Positions 17,216 through 24,882 of a DNA stretch of 64,000 bases are shown here, in pieces; position 1 is the stretch's first letter, and every line of letters begins with the position of its first letter. Source of the stretch: JAMXLO01 sp035569235 (GTDB taxonomy: Bacteria; Pseudomonadota; Alphaproteobacteria; Acetobacterales; Acetobacteraceae). Position numbers and translations under genes: made by a program. The stretch is taken from assembly GCA_035569235.1 (NCBI GenBank), contig DATMND010000422.1, forward strand, positions 1-64,000, in the 5' to 3' direction. The notes below the pieces were generated by a model. That model saw only the letters and a program-made list of their open reading frames with translations. It searched no databases and was not told the origin of the DNA.

Positions 17216-18766
17216 TCAGTGTGCCTCCACCGCCGCGCCCTCGGCGGGCTTGGCCAGCAGCAGCGTCAGCGGCATCGCGACAAAGAAGCTGGCGGCCATC
17301 ATCAGCAGCACGTCGTTGTAGGTCAGCGTCAGCGCCTGCTGCTGCACCATCATCGCCAGCTGCTTCAGCGCGGCGAGATGCGCGTCGCCTGACTTCGCAG
17401 CCGTCATCATATTCGTCATGTTGCCGAGCGCATGCGTCGCCGCGGATCGCGACCACGTCACCTGCTCCTGCAGATGCTGTGCGTGCACCGCCAGCCGCGA
17501 GGTCGCCAGCGTGTTGATCAGCGCCAGTCCGACCGCACCGCCGAGATTGCGCATCAGATTGTAAAGCCCCGACGCGTTCTTAACGGCTGCCGGCGGCAAC
17601 CGGCCGAGCGCCAGCTGGTTCACCGGCAGCATGATGAGCATCATCGAGGCGCCGCGCAGCACCTGCGGCCAGCACAGCTCCCAGAACGCGGAGTCCACTG
17701 TGAGGTGCGCCATCCACCACAGGCCGCCGCCGAACATCGCCAGCCCGATCGCGAGCATCACGCGCAGATCCATCACCCGCATCAGCTGGCCGGCGATCGG
17801 CGCGGATACGAACATCGCCGCGCCGGTCACGAACATCGTCTCGCCGATCTGCAGGCTCTCGTAGCCGCGCACGCGCCCCAGAAACAGCGGCAGCAGATAC
17901 ACCGAGCCATACAGCCCTAGGCCAAGCACGAAGCTGAACAACGAACCGAATGCGAAATTGGCGTTGGCGAACGCGCGCAACTCCACCAGCGGATCATGCC
18001 GCACAAGCATGCGCCAGAAGAACAGCACGCCGGCGACCGTGGAAGCGACCGCGGCCCAGGCGATCGTCTCATCGGCGAACCAGTCCCAACGGTCGCCTTC
18101 CTCCAGCACATACTCCATTGCGCCGAGGAACACCGCCATCAGCAGCAGGCCGGGCAGGTCGAAGCTGCGGCGCAGCGCATAGTCCGGCTTGTCGATGTCG
18201 AGCCAGGACCACACCGCGCCCGCCACCAGCAGACCGACCGGAACGTTGATCAGGAACAGCCAGTGCCAGGAGAACTGGTCGGTCAGCCAACCGCCGAGCG
18301 TCGGGCCGATTGTCGGCGCCATCGTCGCGGTCAGACCGATTAGCACCGACATCTGCGTCCGCTGCTGGTCGCGGAACAACAGGAACGTCGTGGCGAACAC
18401 GGTCGGGATCATCGCCCCGCCGATGAAGCCCTGGGCTGCACGGAACACCACCATCTCGCCAAGGCTGGACGCACTGGAGCAGGCCAGCGAGAACACCGTG
18501 AACCCGAGCGCGCTGATGACGAACAGCACGCGCGTGGACAACAGGCGCGACAGCCAGCCGGACAGCGGGATCATGACGATCTCGGCGATCAGGTAGCTGG
18601 TCTGCACCCACGAAGCCTCATCCGGGCTCGCGGCAAGGCCGGCCTGGATGTCGGAGATCGAGGCGCTGACGATCTGGATGTCCAGGACCGCCATGAACAT
18701 CCCGACCACCATCGCCATGAAGCCGGCCCACTGTTGCCAGCCTAGGCGATCGGCGGTTTCGTTCAT
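17216..18766 (-). CDS. emrB: DHA2-family MFS multidrug efflux transporter (EmrB-like)
   Basis: A 516-residue inner-membrane protein with about 14 membrane segments. N-terminal GMFMAVLDIQIVSASISDIQ carries the DHA2 motif D1 (LDxxIVNxALP-like), and GGWLTDQFSWHWLFLINVPVG the motif C region. It would drive proton-coupled export with the adaptor encoded just upstream and an outer-membrane TolC-type channel not encoded here. The ATG at 18766 overlaps the stop of emrA by four bases (ATGA); an upstream extension of the frame lacks membrane character. Probably controlled by the divergent TetR repressor. Confidence 0.93.
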   Translation of the reverse strand: MNETADRLGWQQWAGFMAMVVGMFMAVLDIQIVSASISDIQAGLAASPDEASWVQTSYLIAEIVMIPLSGWLSRLLSTRVLFVISALGFTVFSLACSSASSLGEMVVFRAAQGFIGGAMIPTVFATTFLLFRDQQRTQMSVLIGLTATMAPTIGPTLGGWLTDQFSWHWLFLINVPVGLLVAGAVWSWLDIDKPDYALRRSFDLPGLLLMAVFLGAMEYVLEEGDRWDWFADETIAWAAVASTVAGVLFFWRMLVRHDPLVELRAFANANFAFGSLFSFVLGLGLYGSVYLLPLFLGRVRGYESLQIGETMFVTGAAMFVSAPIAGQLMRVMDLRVMLAIGLAMFGGGLWWMAHLTVDSAFWELCWPQVLRGASMMLIMLPVNQLALGRLPPAAVKNASGLYNLMRNLGGAVGLALINTLATSRLAVHAQHLQEQVTWSRSAATHALGNMTNMMTAAKSGDAHLAALKQLAMMVQQQALTLTYNDVLLMMAASFFVAMPLTLLLAKPAEGAAVEAH

Positions 18767-19938
18767 GGCAGCGCGTCGCGCAGTGTCGCCGCGGCGGCGC
18801 CGAAAAGGCCAAGCCGCTGGGCATCGGGGCCGCGGGTATCGACATCGGCCGTCACCGACAGTCCCGCCCGCAGCCAACCGGCATGCGCCGCATCGGCTGG
18901 ATCAAGCACGATCTTGACCGGAACGCGCTGCACCACCTTGGTGAAGTTGCCGGTCGCGTTCTCCGGCGGCAGAAGGCTGAACAGCGCGCCGGTCGCGGGT
19001 GCGAGGCTGTCCACGCGGCCATCTACCGTCACGCCGCTGTCGATGTCCGGGACCAGCGTCACCTTCATGCCGGGGTGCATGCGGCGGAGCTGCGTCTCCT
19101 TGAAGTTGGCGACCACATACAGCTTGTCGGGCAGGGGTGCGACCGCGATGAGCTGGGCGCCTGGCTGCACGTGCTGGCCCAGTTCGGCGGCCCGATTGCC
19201 GACGATGCCGTCGAATGGGGCGCGGATCACCGTGTAGGCCAGGTTGTTCTCGGCAAGCTGCAACGCGGCGGCGGCATTCTGCTGGCGCGCCTTGGCCTGG
19301 GTCACCTGGGCCTGGAACACGGCAAGCTGCTGTTCCGCGGCAGCCTTCTGTGCCTGCGCCGAGACCACGGCGGCATTCCCCTTCCTTGCATCGGCGATCG
19401 CCTGGTCGTTGGACTGGCGCGACGCCCAGCCGCCGGAAACCAGCGAACCGGACCGCGTCGCATCCGCACTTGCCCGCGTCTGCTCCGCCTGGGCCTGGGA
19501 AATGGCCGCCTGGGCAACGTCGATGGTGGCCAGCTGCTGGGCGACCTGGCGCTGCGCAGTCTCGATCGCCGCAGTCGCCTCGGCGGCCGAGGCAGAAGCC
19601 TGCGCCACACGCGCCTGCCAGTCGGATGGATCGAGGACGATCAGCGCATCGCCGGCGTGGACGCGCTGGTTGTCGGCCACCTTGATGGCGGCGACGTCGC
19701 CCTCGATGCGCGGCCCCAGGACGGCGATATCGCCCTGGATGTAGGCGTTGTCGGTGCTTTCGATGTAGCGGCCCTCAGTGAACCACCAGGAGGCGCCGAC
19801 GCCGACGGCAATCACCGCGGCCAGCCCGGCGGCCGGGCGCCACAGCCGGCGCAAGAGCCCGCGGCGGGTGGGCGGCGGCGCAGCGCGACTCGCGGTTTCG
19901 ACGGGCAAGGCCAGCGGCTTCTCGGTGATGGCGTTCAT
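18763..19938 (-). CDS. emrA: HlyD-family membrane-fusion protein (EmrA-like)
   Basis: A 391-residue periplasmic adaptor: a cytoplasmic N-terminus, one membrane helix (AAGLAAVIAVGVGASWWF, about residues 36-53), a biotinyl-lipoyl-like strand (STDNAYIQGDIAVLGPRIEG), a long Ala/Gln-rich coiled-coil hairpin (about 110-215), and the second lipoyl half (NLAYTVIRAPFDGIVG). It couples EmrB to the outer-membrane channel. Its promoter region (19939-20078) is shared with the divergent tetR gene and holds two operator-like palindromes, the nearer starting 11 bases upstream of the start codon. Confidence 0.93.
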   Translation of the reverse strand: MNAITEKPLALPVETASRAAPPPTRRGLLRRLWRPAAGLAAVIAVGVGASWWFTEGRYIESTDNAYIQGDIAVLGPRIEGDVAAIKVADNQRVHAGDALIVLDPSDWQARVAQASASAAEATAAIETAQRQVAQQLATIDVAQAAISQAQAEQTRASADATRSGSLVSGGWASRQSNDQAIADARKGNAAVVSAQAQKAAAEQQLAVFQAQVTQAKARQQNAAAALQLAENNLAYTVIRAPFDGIVGNRAAELGQHVQPGAQLIAVAPLPDKLYVVANFKETQLRRMHPGMKVTLVPDIDSGVTVDGRVDSLAPATGALFSLLPPENATGNFTKVVQRVPVKIVLDPADAAHAGWLRAGLSVTADVDTRGPDAQRLGLFGAAAATLRDALP

Positions 19939-19949
19939 CTGGACTCCTC

Positions 19950-19965
19950 TGAACTGTACGGTTCA
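19950..19965. promoter_or_regulatory. TetR operator site 1 (emrA proximal)
   Basis: The sequence TGAACTGTACGGTTCA is an imperfect palindrome (TGAAC...GTTCA around a GTAC centre). Its exact reverse complement occurs at 20012-20027, 62 bases away, in the same intergenic region between emrA and the TetR gene. A repressor dimer bound here would cover the emrA ribosome site or promoter. Confidence 0.8.
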
Positions 19966-20011
19966 GTTCAGGCGAGAATGGCGGTTCCCAGACGCAGGGT
20001 CAAGGCCAAAC

Positions 20012-20027
20012 TGAACCGTACAGTTCA
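20012..20027. promoter_or_regulatory. TetR operator site 2 (tetR proximal)
   Basis: TGAACCGTACAGTTCA, the exact reverse complement of site 1. It lies 51 bases upstream of the tetR start, so binding would allow autorepression as well as control of emrAB. The centre-to-centre distance of 62 bases is about six helical turns, which would place both dimers on the same face of DNA. Confidence 0.8.
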
Positions 20028-20078
20028 ACTCATCGAAACCCTTGCAAAACGCGGGCCGGTCGGCCCAACTTACGCGCC

Positions 20079-20702
20079 ATGAGTGCATCGGTTGCAGTTC
20101 GGCCGGACAGCGAGTCGCCGAAACGCCAGCTTGTACTGCACGCCGCCACTGCGCTGTTCATGGCGCAGGGATACGGCGCCGTCAGCATGGACGCGATCGC
20201 GCGTGCCGCCGGCGTGTCGAAGGCAACGCTCTACGCCTACTTCAGTTCCAAGAACCAGCTGTTCGCCACGATCATCAACGAGGCGTGCCGGCAGAACATG
20301 GTCGTGACCAACTTCCTGCCGGACGGCGAGGCGGATGTGCAGGCCGGGCTGACGGTCTTCGCCGGCAGCACCCTGCGGTTCCTGCTGGAAGAGCGCTCGC
20401 TGGCAATCCACCGCGTGGTGGTGAGCGAGAGCGTGCGCTTCCCGGAGCTTGGCCGCGCGTTCTACGACAATGGGCCGGCCGTGTTCCACCAGGCGTTCGG
20501 CGATTGGCTGGCCGAGCAGACATCGGCTGGCCGGCTCGCCGTGCCCGATCCCGGCCTTGCGGCGGATCAGTTCATCGGATTGCTGAAGGGCGGCCTGTAT
20601 CTTCGGGCGACGCTCGGGCTGACGTCACCGACGGAGGCGGAGATCGACGCTGCCGTCGCATCGGCTGTAGCCGCGTTCGTACGGGCCTACGCGCCCGGCT
20701 GA
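20079..20702 (+). CDS. TetR/AcrR-family transcriptional repressor of emrAB
   Basis: A 207-residue regulator. The N-terminal helix-turn-helix is clear (about residues 17-62: LFMAQGYGAVSMDAIARAAG, then VSKATLYAYFSSKNQLF). The C-terminal ligand domain is of the AefR-like type (VVVSESVRFPELGRAFYDNG). It is divergent from emrAB with two matching palindromes between them, so it most likely represses the pump and itself until a ligand binds. Its 3' end overlaps the convergent EF-hand gene by 16 bases. Confidence 0.92.
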   Translation: MSASVAVRPDSESPKRQLVLHAATALFMAQGYGAVSMDAIARAAGVSKATLYAYFSSKNQLFATIINEACRQNMVVTNFLPDGEADVQAGLTVFAGSTLRFLLEERSLAIHRVVVSESVRFPELGRAFYDNGPAVFHQAFGDWLAEQTSAGRLAVPDPGLAADQFIGLLKGGLYLRATLGLTSPTEAEIDAAVASAVAAFVRAYAPG

Positions 20703-21010
20703 CCGCTCGACTTCGGGTGCTCGGCGGCCTTCTCGTGGTGCAGCGCTTGCTGCGTCTTGTTATAGGCGTGGATGTCGTCCTCGGTGACGTAGCCCTTCTT
20801 GTCCTTGTCGATCGCCGCGAAGTGTTTGGCGACCGATTTGTACCCCGTCTCTGCCTGCTCCTCGGTCAGATGGCCGTCATGCGTGACGTTGGCTGCCTGG
20901 AAGCGCTGTTCCATGGTGAGGTGCTTGTGGGCCGGTTCCTTGCTGGTTGTCTGGGCCTGTGCGGTAAAGGCGAGCAGCGGTAGGGCGAGGAGTGCAAACA
21001 GGGTGCGCAT
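20687..21010 (-). CDS. Secreted EF-hand protein
   Basis: A 107-residue periplasmic or secreted protein: signal peptide MRTLFALLALPLLAFTAQA (cleavage likely after AQA), then two EF-hand-like loops, an incomplete NVTHDGHLTEEQ (about 41-52) and a canonical IDKDKKGYVTEDD (about 67-79). The second keeps Asp1/Asp3/Gly6/Glu12-like positions. Small alphaproteobacterial EF-hand proteins of this size are common; calcium binding is likely but the role is unknown. Confidence 0.8.
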   Translation of the reverse strand: MRTLFALLALPLLAFTAQAQTTSKEPAHKHLTMEQRFQAANVTHDGHLTEEQAETGYKSVAKHFAAIDKDKKGYVTEDDIHAYNKTQQALHHEKAAEHPKSSGQPGA

Positions 21011-21080
21011 GGTGGGACCTTTCTGGTGCGGCGATGCCCGCCAACATGCCCGGCCCTGACTAACGGATCGCTAATGCCGG

Positions 21081-21551
21081 TCAGCTCTTGACGGCTTCGG
21101 GCGGGGCGTCGGCGACGACCGGCGGGCCGTAAACCTCGCGCGCGCGCTTGCGGAATGCGCCCACCATGCGGCGGACCGCCTCGTTGAACACCAGGCCAAT
21201 CGCAGCCTGCAGGATGCGGCTGCGGAACTCGAAGTCCACGAAGAAGTCCACCTCGCAGCCTTGCGGATGGGGCAGGAACTCCCACTGGTTGTTCAGGTAG
21301 CGAAACGGGCCTTTCTCGTAGCGCACCTTCACCCGTTGCGGCCGGTCGAGCGTCACCCGGCTGGCGAAGGTCTCGCGGAACGGGCCGAAGCCGATGGTCA
21401 GGTCGGCGAGCAGCTCGCGCTCTGTGCGGCTGCGCACGCGCGCGGCGATGCACCAGGGCAGGAACTGCGGATACTTTCCCACGTCGGCCACCAGATCGCA
21501 CAGCTGATCCGGCCGGTAGGGCACGATCTGGCGCTCGGCGTGGGTGGGCAT
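21081..21551 (-). CDS. Coenzyme Q-binding protein COQ10 homologue (START/RatA family)
   Basis: A 156-residue START-like protein starting MPTHAERQIVPYRPDQLCDL. Family landmarks: LVADVGKYPQFLPWC, the beta strand ending in TIGFGPFRETFASRV, GPFRYLNNQWEF, and FEFRSRILQAAIGLVFNEA near the C-terminus. Homologues bind ubiquinone and support respiration (COQ10); the family was also called RatA in E. coli. It sits directly downstream of lipA, as in many alphaproteobacteria. Only 13 bases separate it from the lipA stop, which itself lies in a repeat. Confidence 0.9.
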   Translation of the reverse strand: MPTHAERQIVPYRPDQLCDLVADVGKYPQFLPWCIAARVRSRTERELLADLTIGFGPFRETFASRVTLDRPQRVKVRYEKGPFRYLNNQWEFLPHPQGCEVDFFVDFEFRSRILQAAIGLVFNEAVRRMVGAFRKRAREVYGPPVVADAPPEAVKS

Positions 21552-21563
21552 TTACTCGTTCAT

Positions 21564-21645
21564 GTCACCCCCGCGAAAGCGGGGGCCCAGGCGGTCGCCA
21601 CCGATCGGTGCGGCTGGCCTGGGTCCCCGCTTTCGCGGGGATGAC
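21564..21645. repeat. Palindromic repeat of the CCCCGCGAAAGCGGGG type, copy 1
   Basis: Two arms, starting GTCACCCCCGCGAAAGC and ending CTTTCGCGGGGATGAC, flank a 30-base centre. Each arm also carries its own short dyad (CCCCGC/GCGGGG). The same element occurs at 56658-56735 and 62888-62948. Here it forms the last 27 codons of lipA and supplies its stop codon. Confidence 0.9.
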
Positions 21646-22674
21646 GGGAGAGTTCGCGGGGATGACGGGGGGGTGCGCGGCGGCGACGGAGGGGGTCGCT
21701 GGAATGACAGAGGGGGTCGCAGGGACGACGAGGGGGCGGGCAGCGCGGAGTGCCTCGAAGTCGGCGTCCGCGTGGTAGGAACTGCGGGTGAGCGGGGTCG
21801 CGGACACCAGCAGGAATCCCTTGCCCCGCGCTAGTGCAGCGTAGTCGGCGAATTCGTCGGGCGTGACGAAGCGGTCGATCGCGGCGTGCTTCACGGTAGG
21901 CTGCAGGTACTGACCGATGGTGAGGAAATCCACCTCCGCCATGCGCAGGTCGTCCATCACCTGCATGATCTCGATGCGGGATTCGCCCAGGCCCACCATC
22001 AGGCCGGACTTGGTGAAGATGCCGGGGTCGCGTTCCTTCACCTGGTGCAGCAGATGCAGCGAGGTGAAGTAGCGCGCGCCGGGGCGGATGGTGGGATAGA
22101 GCCTCGGCACGGTCTCCAGGTTGTGGTTGTAAACGTCCGGGCGCGCTGCCACCACGCACTCGATTGCGCCGGGCTTGCGCAGGAAGTCCGGGGTGAGGAC
22201 CTCGATCGTGGTGCCGGGGGCGGCGGCGCGGATCGCCCGGATGGTGGCGGCGAAGTGGACGGCACCGCCGTCGGGCAGATCGTCGCGGTCCACCGACGTG
22301 ATCACGACGTGGCGCAGGCCGAGCTTCGCCACCGCATCGGCGACCCGGTGGGGTTCGTCGCCGGCGAGCGCGTCGGGCTGGCCGGTGCGGACGTTGCAGA
22401 AGGCGCAGGCGCGGGTACAGGTGTCGCCCATGATCATCATGGTGGCGTGGCGCTGGGACCAGCACTCGCCGATGTTCGGGCAGGCGGCCTCCTCGCAGAC
22501 CGTGACCAGGCCGTTGGCGCGCATCAGGGCGCGGGTCTCGTGGTAGATCGGATGGGTGGGCGCCTTCACCCTGATCCAGGCTGGTTTCCGCTGGATAGGG
22601 TTGTCCGGCCGATGCACCTTTTCCGGATGGCGCGGCGGCGCGATGCGGTGGTCAATGACGAGGCGGGTTGTCAT
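21565..22674 (-). CDS. lipA: Lipoyl synthase, with repeat-derived C-terminal tail
   Basis: A radical-SAM enzyme inserting two sulfurs into protein-bound octanoate. Cluster ligands are Cys60, Cys65 and Cys71 (auxiliary, CEEAACPNIGEC) and Cys86, Cys90 and Cys93 (radical SAM, CTRACAFC). The family's conserved RSSYHA motif is near residue 300. The normal protein would end after about residue 313 (FEALRAAR). Here 56 further residues follow: five seven-residue units of the VIPATPS/VIPANSP kind, then VIPAKAGTQ and PPLSRG, encoded by tandem 21-base DNA and a palindromic repeat. ATG at 22674 is preferred (MTTRLVIDHR); an ATG 14 codons upstream is possible. Confidence 0.95.
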   Translation of the reverse strand: MTTRLVIDHRIAPPRHPEKVHRPDNPIQRKPAWIRVKAPTHPIYHETRALMRANGLVTVCEEAACPNIGECWSQRHATMMIMGDTCTRACAFCNVRTGQPDALAGDEPHRVADAVAKLGLRHVVITSVDRDDLPDGGAVHFAATIRAIRAAAPGTTIEVLTPDFLRKPGAIECVVAARPDVYNHNLETVPRLYPTIRPGARYFTSLHLLHQVKERDPGIFTKSGLMVGLGESRIEIMQVMDDLRMAEVDFLTIGQYLQPTVKHAAIDRFVTPDEFADYAALARGKGFLLVSATPLTRSSYHADADFEALRAARPLVVPATPSVIPATPSVAAAHPPVIPANSPVIPAKAGTQASRTDRWRPPGPPLSRG

Positions 22675-22712
22675 GGCGGGGCAGATGTGGCGGGCGGGGG
22701 AGGGGGCGTCAA

Positions 22713-22787
22713 GCACGGTTCGTGGGTGGGCTGGCGTTGGGCCAACTTCGTCTCACGGTGTTATTGCATGAGACGGTGTTGCGAGGG
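22713..22787. repeat. 75-bp direct repeat, left copy
   Basis: This segment and 23347-23421 are the same length and match at most positions without gaps, ending in an identical run around ATTGCATGAGACGGTGTTGC. Each copy contains a perfect 7-bp dyad, CGTCTCA...TGAGACG. The two copies bracket the HEPN/MNT remnant, so the intervening DNA may have arrived as, or been trimmed by recombination at, this repeat. Confidence 0.88.
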
Positions 22788-22799
22788 CCGAGCAATGCG

Positions 22800-22970
22800 T
22801 CACGGCATTACGTATGCCATAGGCAGAACACCACGGATGACTGCGTCCTGCGTCTTGGTATCAAGCGTGAAAGCCGCATGATCGAGGCCCTCGGTATAGG
22901 CGCCGATCCGTTCGATGGCCGCGATGATATGCTGACGATAGTCGCGCAGGCGAAGTGCCGGCCCAATCAT
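22800..22970 (-). pseudogene. HEPN-domain toxin, truncated to 56 residues
   Basis: The ATG at 22970 overlaps the TGA of the MNT gene (ATGA). The frame reads MIGPALRLRDYRQHIIAAIE, then RIGAYTEGLDHAAFTLDTKT, then QDAVIRG, which matches the start of HEPN (DUF86/HepT) toxins of about 110 residues. After QDAVIR, the expected NLEIIGEA-like helix and the Rx4-6H catalytic motif are missing and a stop occurs at 22800, 13 bases from the direct repeat. It has probably lost its RNase activity. Confidence 0.7.
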
Positions 22971-23257
22971 ATCGGGACGGCGTCGCGCAGCACGCGTTGC
23001 CGCATTGCGTCGGGGAGGGCGTCCGGGGTCGCGACATCCACCCTGATGCCGAGCAGCTCGCTCAGTTCGGCGATGATTGCACCCACATCGAACAGCGACA
23101 TCTTGTCGTGCGGATCGACCAGCAGGTCGAGATCGCTGTCCTCGGTGTCCTCGCCGTACGCCACCGAACCGAAGACCCGTGGATTTTCGGCGCGATGCGC
23201 AGCCACCACCTGACGGATGGCTACCCGATGCTCGGCGAGGAGTTCGGACGGTCGCAT
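22967..23257 (-). CDS. MNT-family minimal nucleotidyltransferase (MntA-type antitoxin)
   Basis: A 96-residue protein beginning MRPSELLAEHRVAIRQVVAA. It carries the full nucleotidyltransferase signature GS-x10-DxD (GSVAYGEDTEDSDLDLLV), which in MntA AMPylates and silences the partner HEPN toxin. The ATG at 23257 is chosen because the upstream 24 codons of the open frame have no family similarity. The partner HEPN gene downstream overlaps by four bases but is truncated, so this antitoxin has no evident intact local partner. Confidence 0.85.
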   Translation of the reverse strand: MRPSELLAEHRVAIRQVVAAHRAENPRVFGSVAYGEDTEDSDLDLLVDPHDKMSLFDVGAIIAELSELLGIRVDVATPDALPDAMRQRVLRDAVPI

Positions 23258-23346
23258 ATTGAAGGCTCTCAGGGGCAGGGGCCTACCATACATGAAAAAT
23301 GGCCGCACCAGTTCAGGCGCATTGTGCATGCTGGTGGTGTGCTGAA

Positions 23347-23421
23347 GGACGGTTGGTGGGTGCGCTGGCGCTGGGTCAGCTTCGTCTCACGGAGTTATTG
23401 CATGAGACGGTGTTGCGAGGG
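23347..23421. repeat. 75-bp direct repeat, right copy
   Basis: Right-hand copy of the repeat at 22713-22787, in the same orientation and without gaps, again with the CGTCTCA...TGAGACG dyad. It lies about 90 bases upstream of the MNT start. Confidence 0.88.
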
Positions 23422-23459
23422 GCGAGAATGAGCGTGAGTGGACGGCGGACAGTGGTTAA

Positions 23460-24185
23460 TCAGTCGGCTGCCGCGGCCAGGGGTTCGGCAGGACTGTCGA
23501 GGGCGCGCAAGGTTGGGCTGGTGCCGGTGACGATGGCGCGCACAAGTTCGGCCGAGGGTGGCCCGAAACCGCACTTGTCCGGCACACCGCCCTGGGACCG
23601 GATCAACGCCGCACGGCGCGGATAGGTGAGCGCATACAGATCGGCCTCGGCAACCGGGTCGGGCCGCGGGGGCACTTCCTCCACCGTTGCGGACGGTGGC
23701 GGCGGTTCTGCGATTGCGTCGGGCGGGGTGCGGCGCAGTGCTTCCGCCATCAGGCCAAGCGCACAATGCTCAACCCCGGCGGCCCGGTCGGCCGCGGCGC
23801 TGTCTGACGCGAGTTCCTGGCGTGCCGACTGGACGCGCTGAAGCAGCGACCGTGTGGCGCGCGCCTGGCGCATCATGCTGGCGGCATGGCCGGTGCACTT
23901 CAGGACGAAGTTGGGGTCGCCAGGATACTTGCGCGCCAGCCGCAGGCATTCCATCGCCTGGGCGTTGGCGGCGACATACTGAGCGGCCAGGTCGGCTTCG
24001 TCGGCATTGGCCGGCAGCAGGCAGGCCACCTGCGCGATGGCAGCGTTGTCGCGGCGGGCAAGGTCTTCTCGCGTGTCGCTGACCGGCCGCAGCGCAGCGC
24101 GCAGCGTGTGGATGACCTGGTAGTAGGCGTCGCTGGGGGGCTGGCGGGTGAGGTCGGGGTGCTGAGGTTCCGAGTGCGTGTCCAT
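23460..24185 (-). CDS. Conserved hypothetical protein, Ala-rich helical
   Basis: A 241-residue soluble protein with no signal peptide. The central part (about residues 45-130: AIAQVACLLPANADEADLAA, QYVAANAQAMECLRLARKYP, MMRQARATRSLLQRVQ) is strongly helical and looks conserved. The C-terminal third is Pro/Glu-rich, then ends in a short domain (LYALTYPRRAALIRSQGGVP). I recall related uncharacterised proteins in Acetobacteraceae, often near transposases, but know no function. It lies between the HEPN/MNT island and the second MNT remnant. Confidence 0.55.
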   Translation of the reverse strand: MDTHSEPQHPDLTRQPPSDAYYQVIHTLRAALRPVSDTREDLARRDNAAIAQVACLLPANADEADLAAQYVAANAQAMECLRLARKYPGDPNFVLKCTGHAASMMRQARATRSLLQRVQSARQELASDSAAADRAAGVEHCALGLMAEALRRTPPDAIAEPPPPSATVEEVPPRPDPVAEADLYALTYPRRAALIRSQGGVPDKCGFGPPSAELVRAIVTGTSPTLRALDSPAEPLAAAAD

Positions 24186-24264
24186 ACCGGCATCATGGTG
24201 TTAGTACTGATCGCTGTCAAGGGTTATTATAGCTATCAGAATGAGAAGATCGAAATGAGAAGAT

Positions 24265-24377
24265 ATTGAAACCGCAGATGAACGCAGATGAACGCAGATG
24301 AACGCAGATAAGAGACCGGGGCGAGCACCGGCAGAGCAACCGCACCGGAATCATCCGCGTGCATCTGCGGTTTCAAT
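24265..24377. repeat. Tandem 10-mers inside a 16-bp inverted repeat
   Basis: Four adjacent copies of AACGCAGATG (first copy ACCGCAGATG, last ending in A) run from 24271 to 24310. The 16 bases ATTGAAACCGCAGATG at 24265-24280 are perfectly complementary to 24362-24377. The element looks like a member of the widespread CCGCAGATGAACGCAGATG intergenic family. It marks the left border of the low-GC DpnI island. Confidence 0.85.
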
Positions 24378-24391
24378 TTTCTGACTAACCA

Positions 24392-24535
24392 CTATCGTAG
24401 TGCTACAGTATCGCGCAGGACGCGCTGGCGTATCGGTCCGGGCAGAACAGCGGGTGTGACGACGCCCACCCGTATGCCGAACGGCTCTTTCACCTCGGCG
24501 ATGATAGCGGCCGCATCAACCAACGACGCGGCAAT
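24392..24535 (-). pseudogene. Second MNT nucleotidyltransferase, C-terminal remnant
   Basis: The minus strand reads SLVDAAAIIAEVKEPFGIRV, then GVVTPAVLPGPIRQRVLRD and stops at 24392-24394. This aligns with the last half of the MNT protein at 22967-23257 (SLFDVGAIIAELSELLGIRV, then DVATPDALPDAMRQRVLRDA). The catalytic GS-x10-DxD half is absent and no start is available, so this is a decayed copy. Confidence 0.75.
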
Positions 24536-24853
24536 TCAGTCTACGGAGCCAATAGGACCAGGCTCATCAGACGATTCGTCATCGCCGTTCCTTACAAAAT
24601 CCTCCGCATCCTCGCGCGTCTTAAATTCTGCGATCAACTCGTAATCGTCTGTGTCCTCGGCGTCATCCGGCATCCTTAATACCAAGAATGTCCCATTATG
24701 CTCTTGGACGATCTCGGTCACATCGATGCTATTATATGGTTCCATGTGTCGAGAGCCGCAATGGGGACAATCGTCATCGCAAGTGGCCGACCATTCGTCC
24801 TCCCATTCAAGCTTGCAATCTTCGCACAAGTACTGGTTGATGAACCAAGCCAT
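24536..24853 (-). CDS. Zinc-ribbon protein next to DpnI homologue, function unknown
   Basis: A 105-residue acidic protein. The first 40 residues hold two CxxC pairs (CEDC at about 10-13 and CPHC at about 30-33), a classic zinc ribbon. The rest is an acidic alpha/beta segment (FLVLRMPDDAEDTDDYELIA, FKTREDAEDFV) that may bind protein or mimic DNA charge. Its ATG at 24853 lies 30 bases after the stop of the DpnI-type gene on the same strand, and the low GC content matches that gene rather than the host. It could be an accessory or control protein for the restriction enzyme. Confidence 0.65.
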   Translation of the reverse strand: MAWFINQYLCEDCKLEWEDEWSATCDDDCPHCGSRHMEPYNSIDVTEIVQEHNGTFLVLRMPDDAEDTDDYELIAEFKTREDAEDFVRNGDDESSDEPGPIGSVD

Positions 24854-24882
24854 CCCACACCCAACTTGCAGTTCGATAGACG

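Noticed and set aside
22668..23213. Plus-strand frame covering the HEPN/MNT region
   Set aside because: The minus strand has recognisable MNT and HEPN motifs; the plus-strand product has none.
24271..24310. Tandem 10-mers considered as a CRISPR-like array
   Set aside because: Units are adjacent with no spacers and only 10 bases long.
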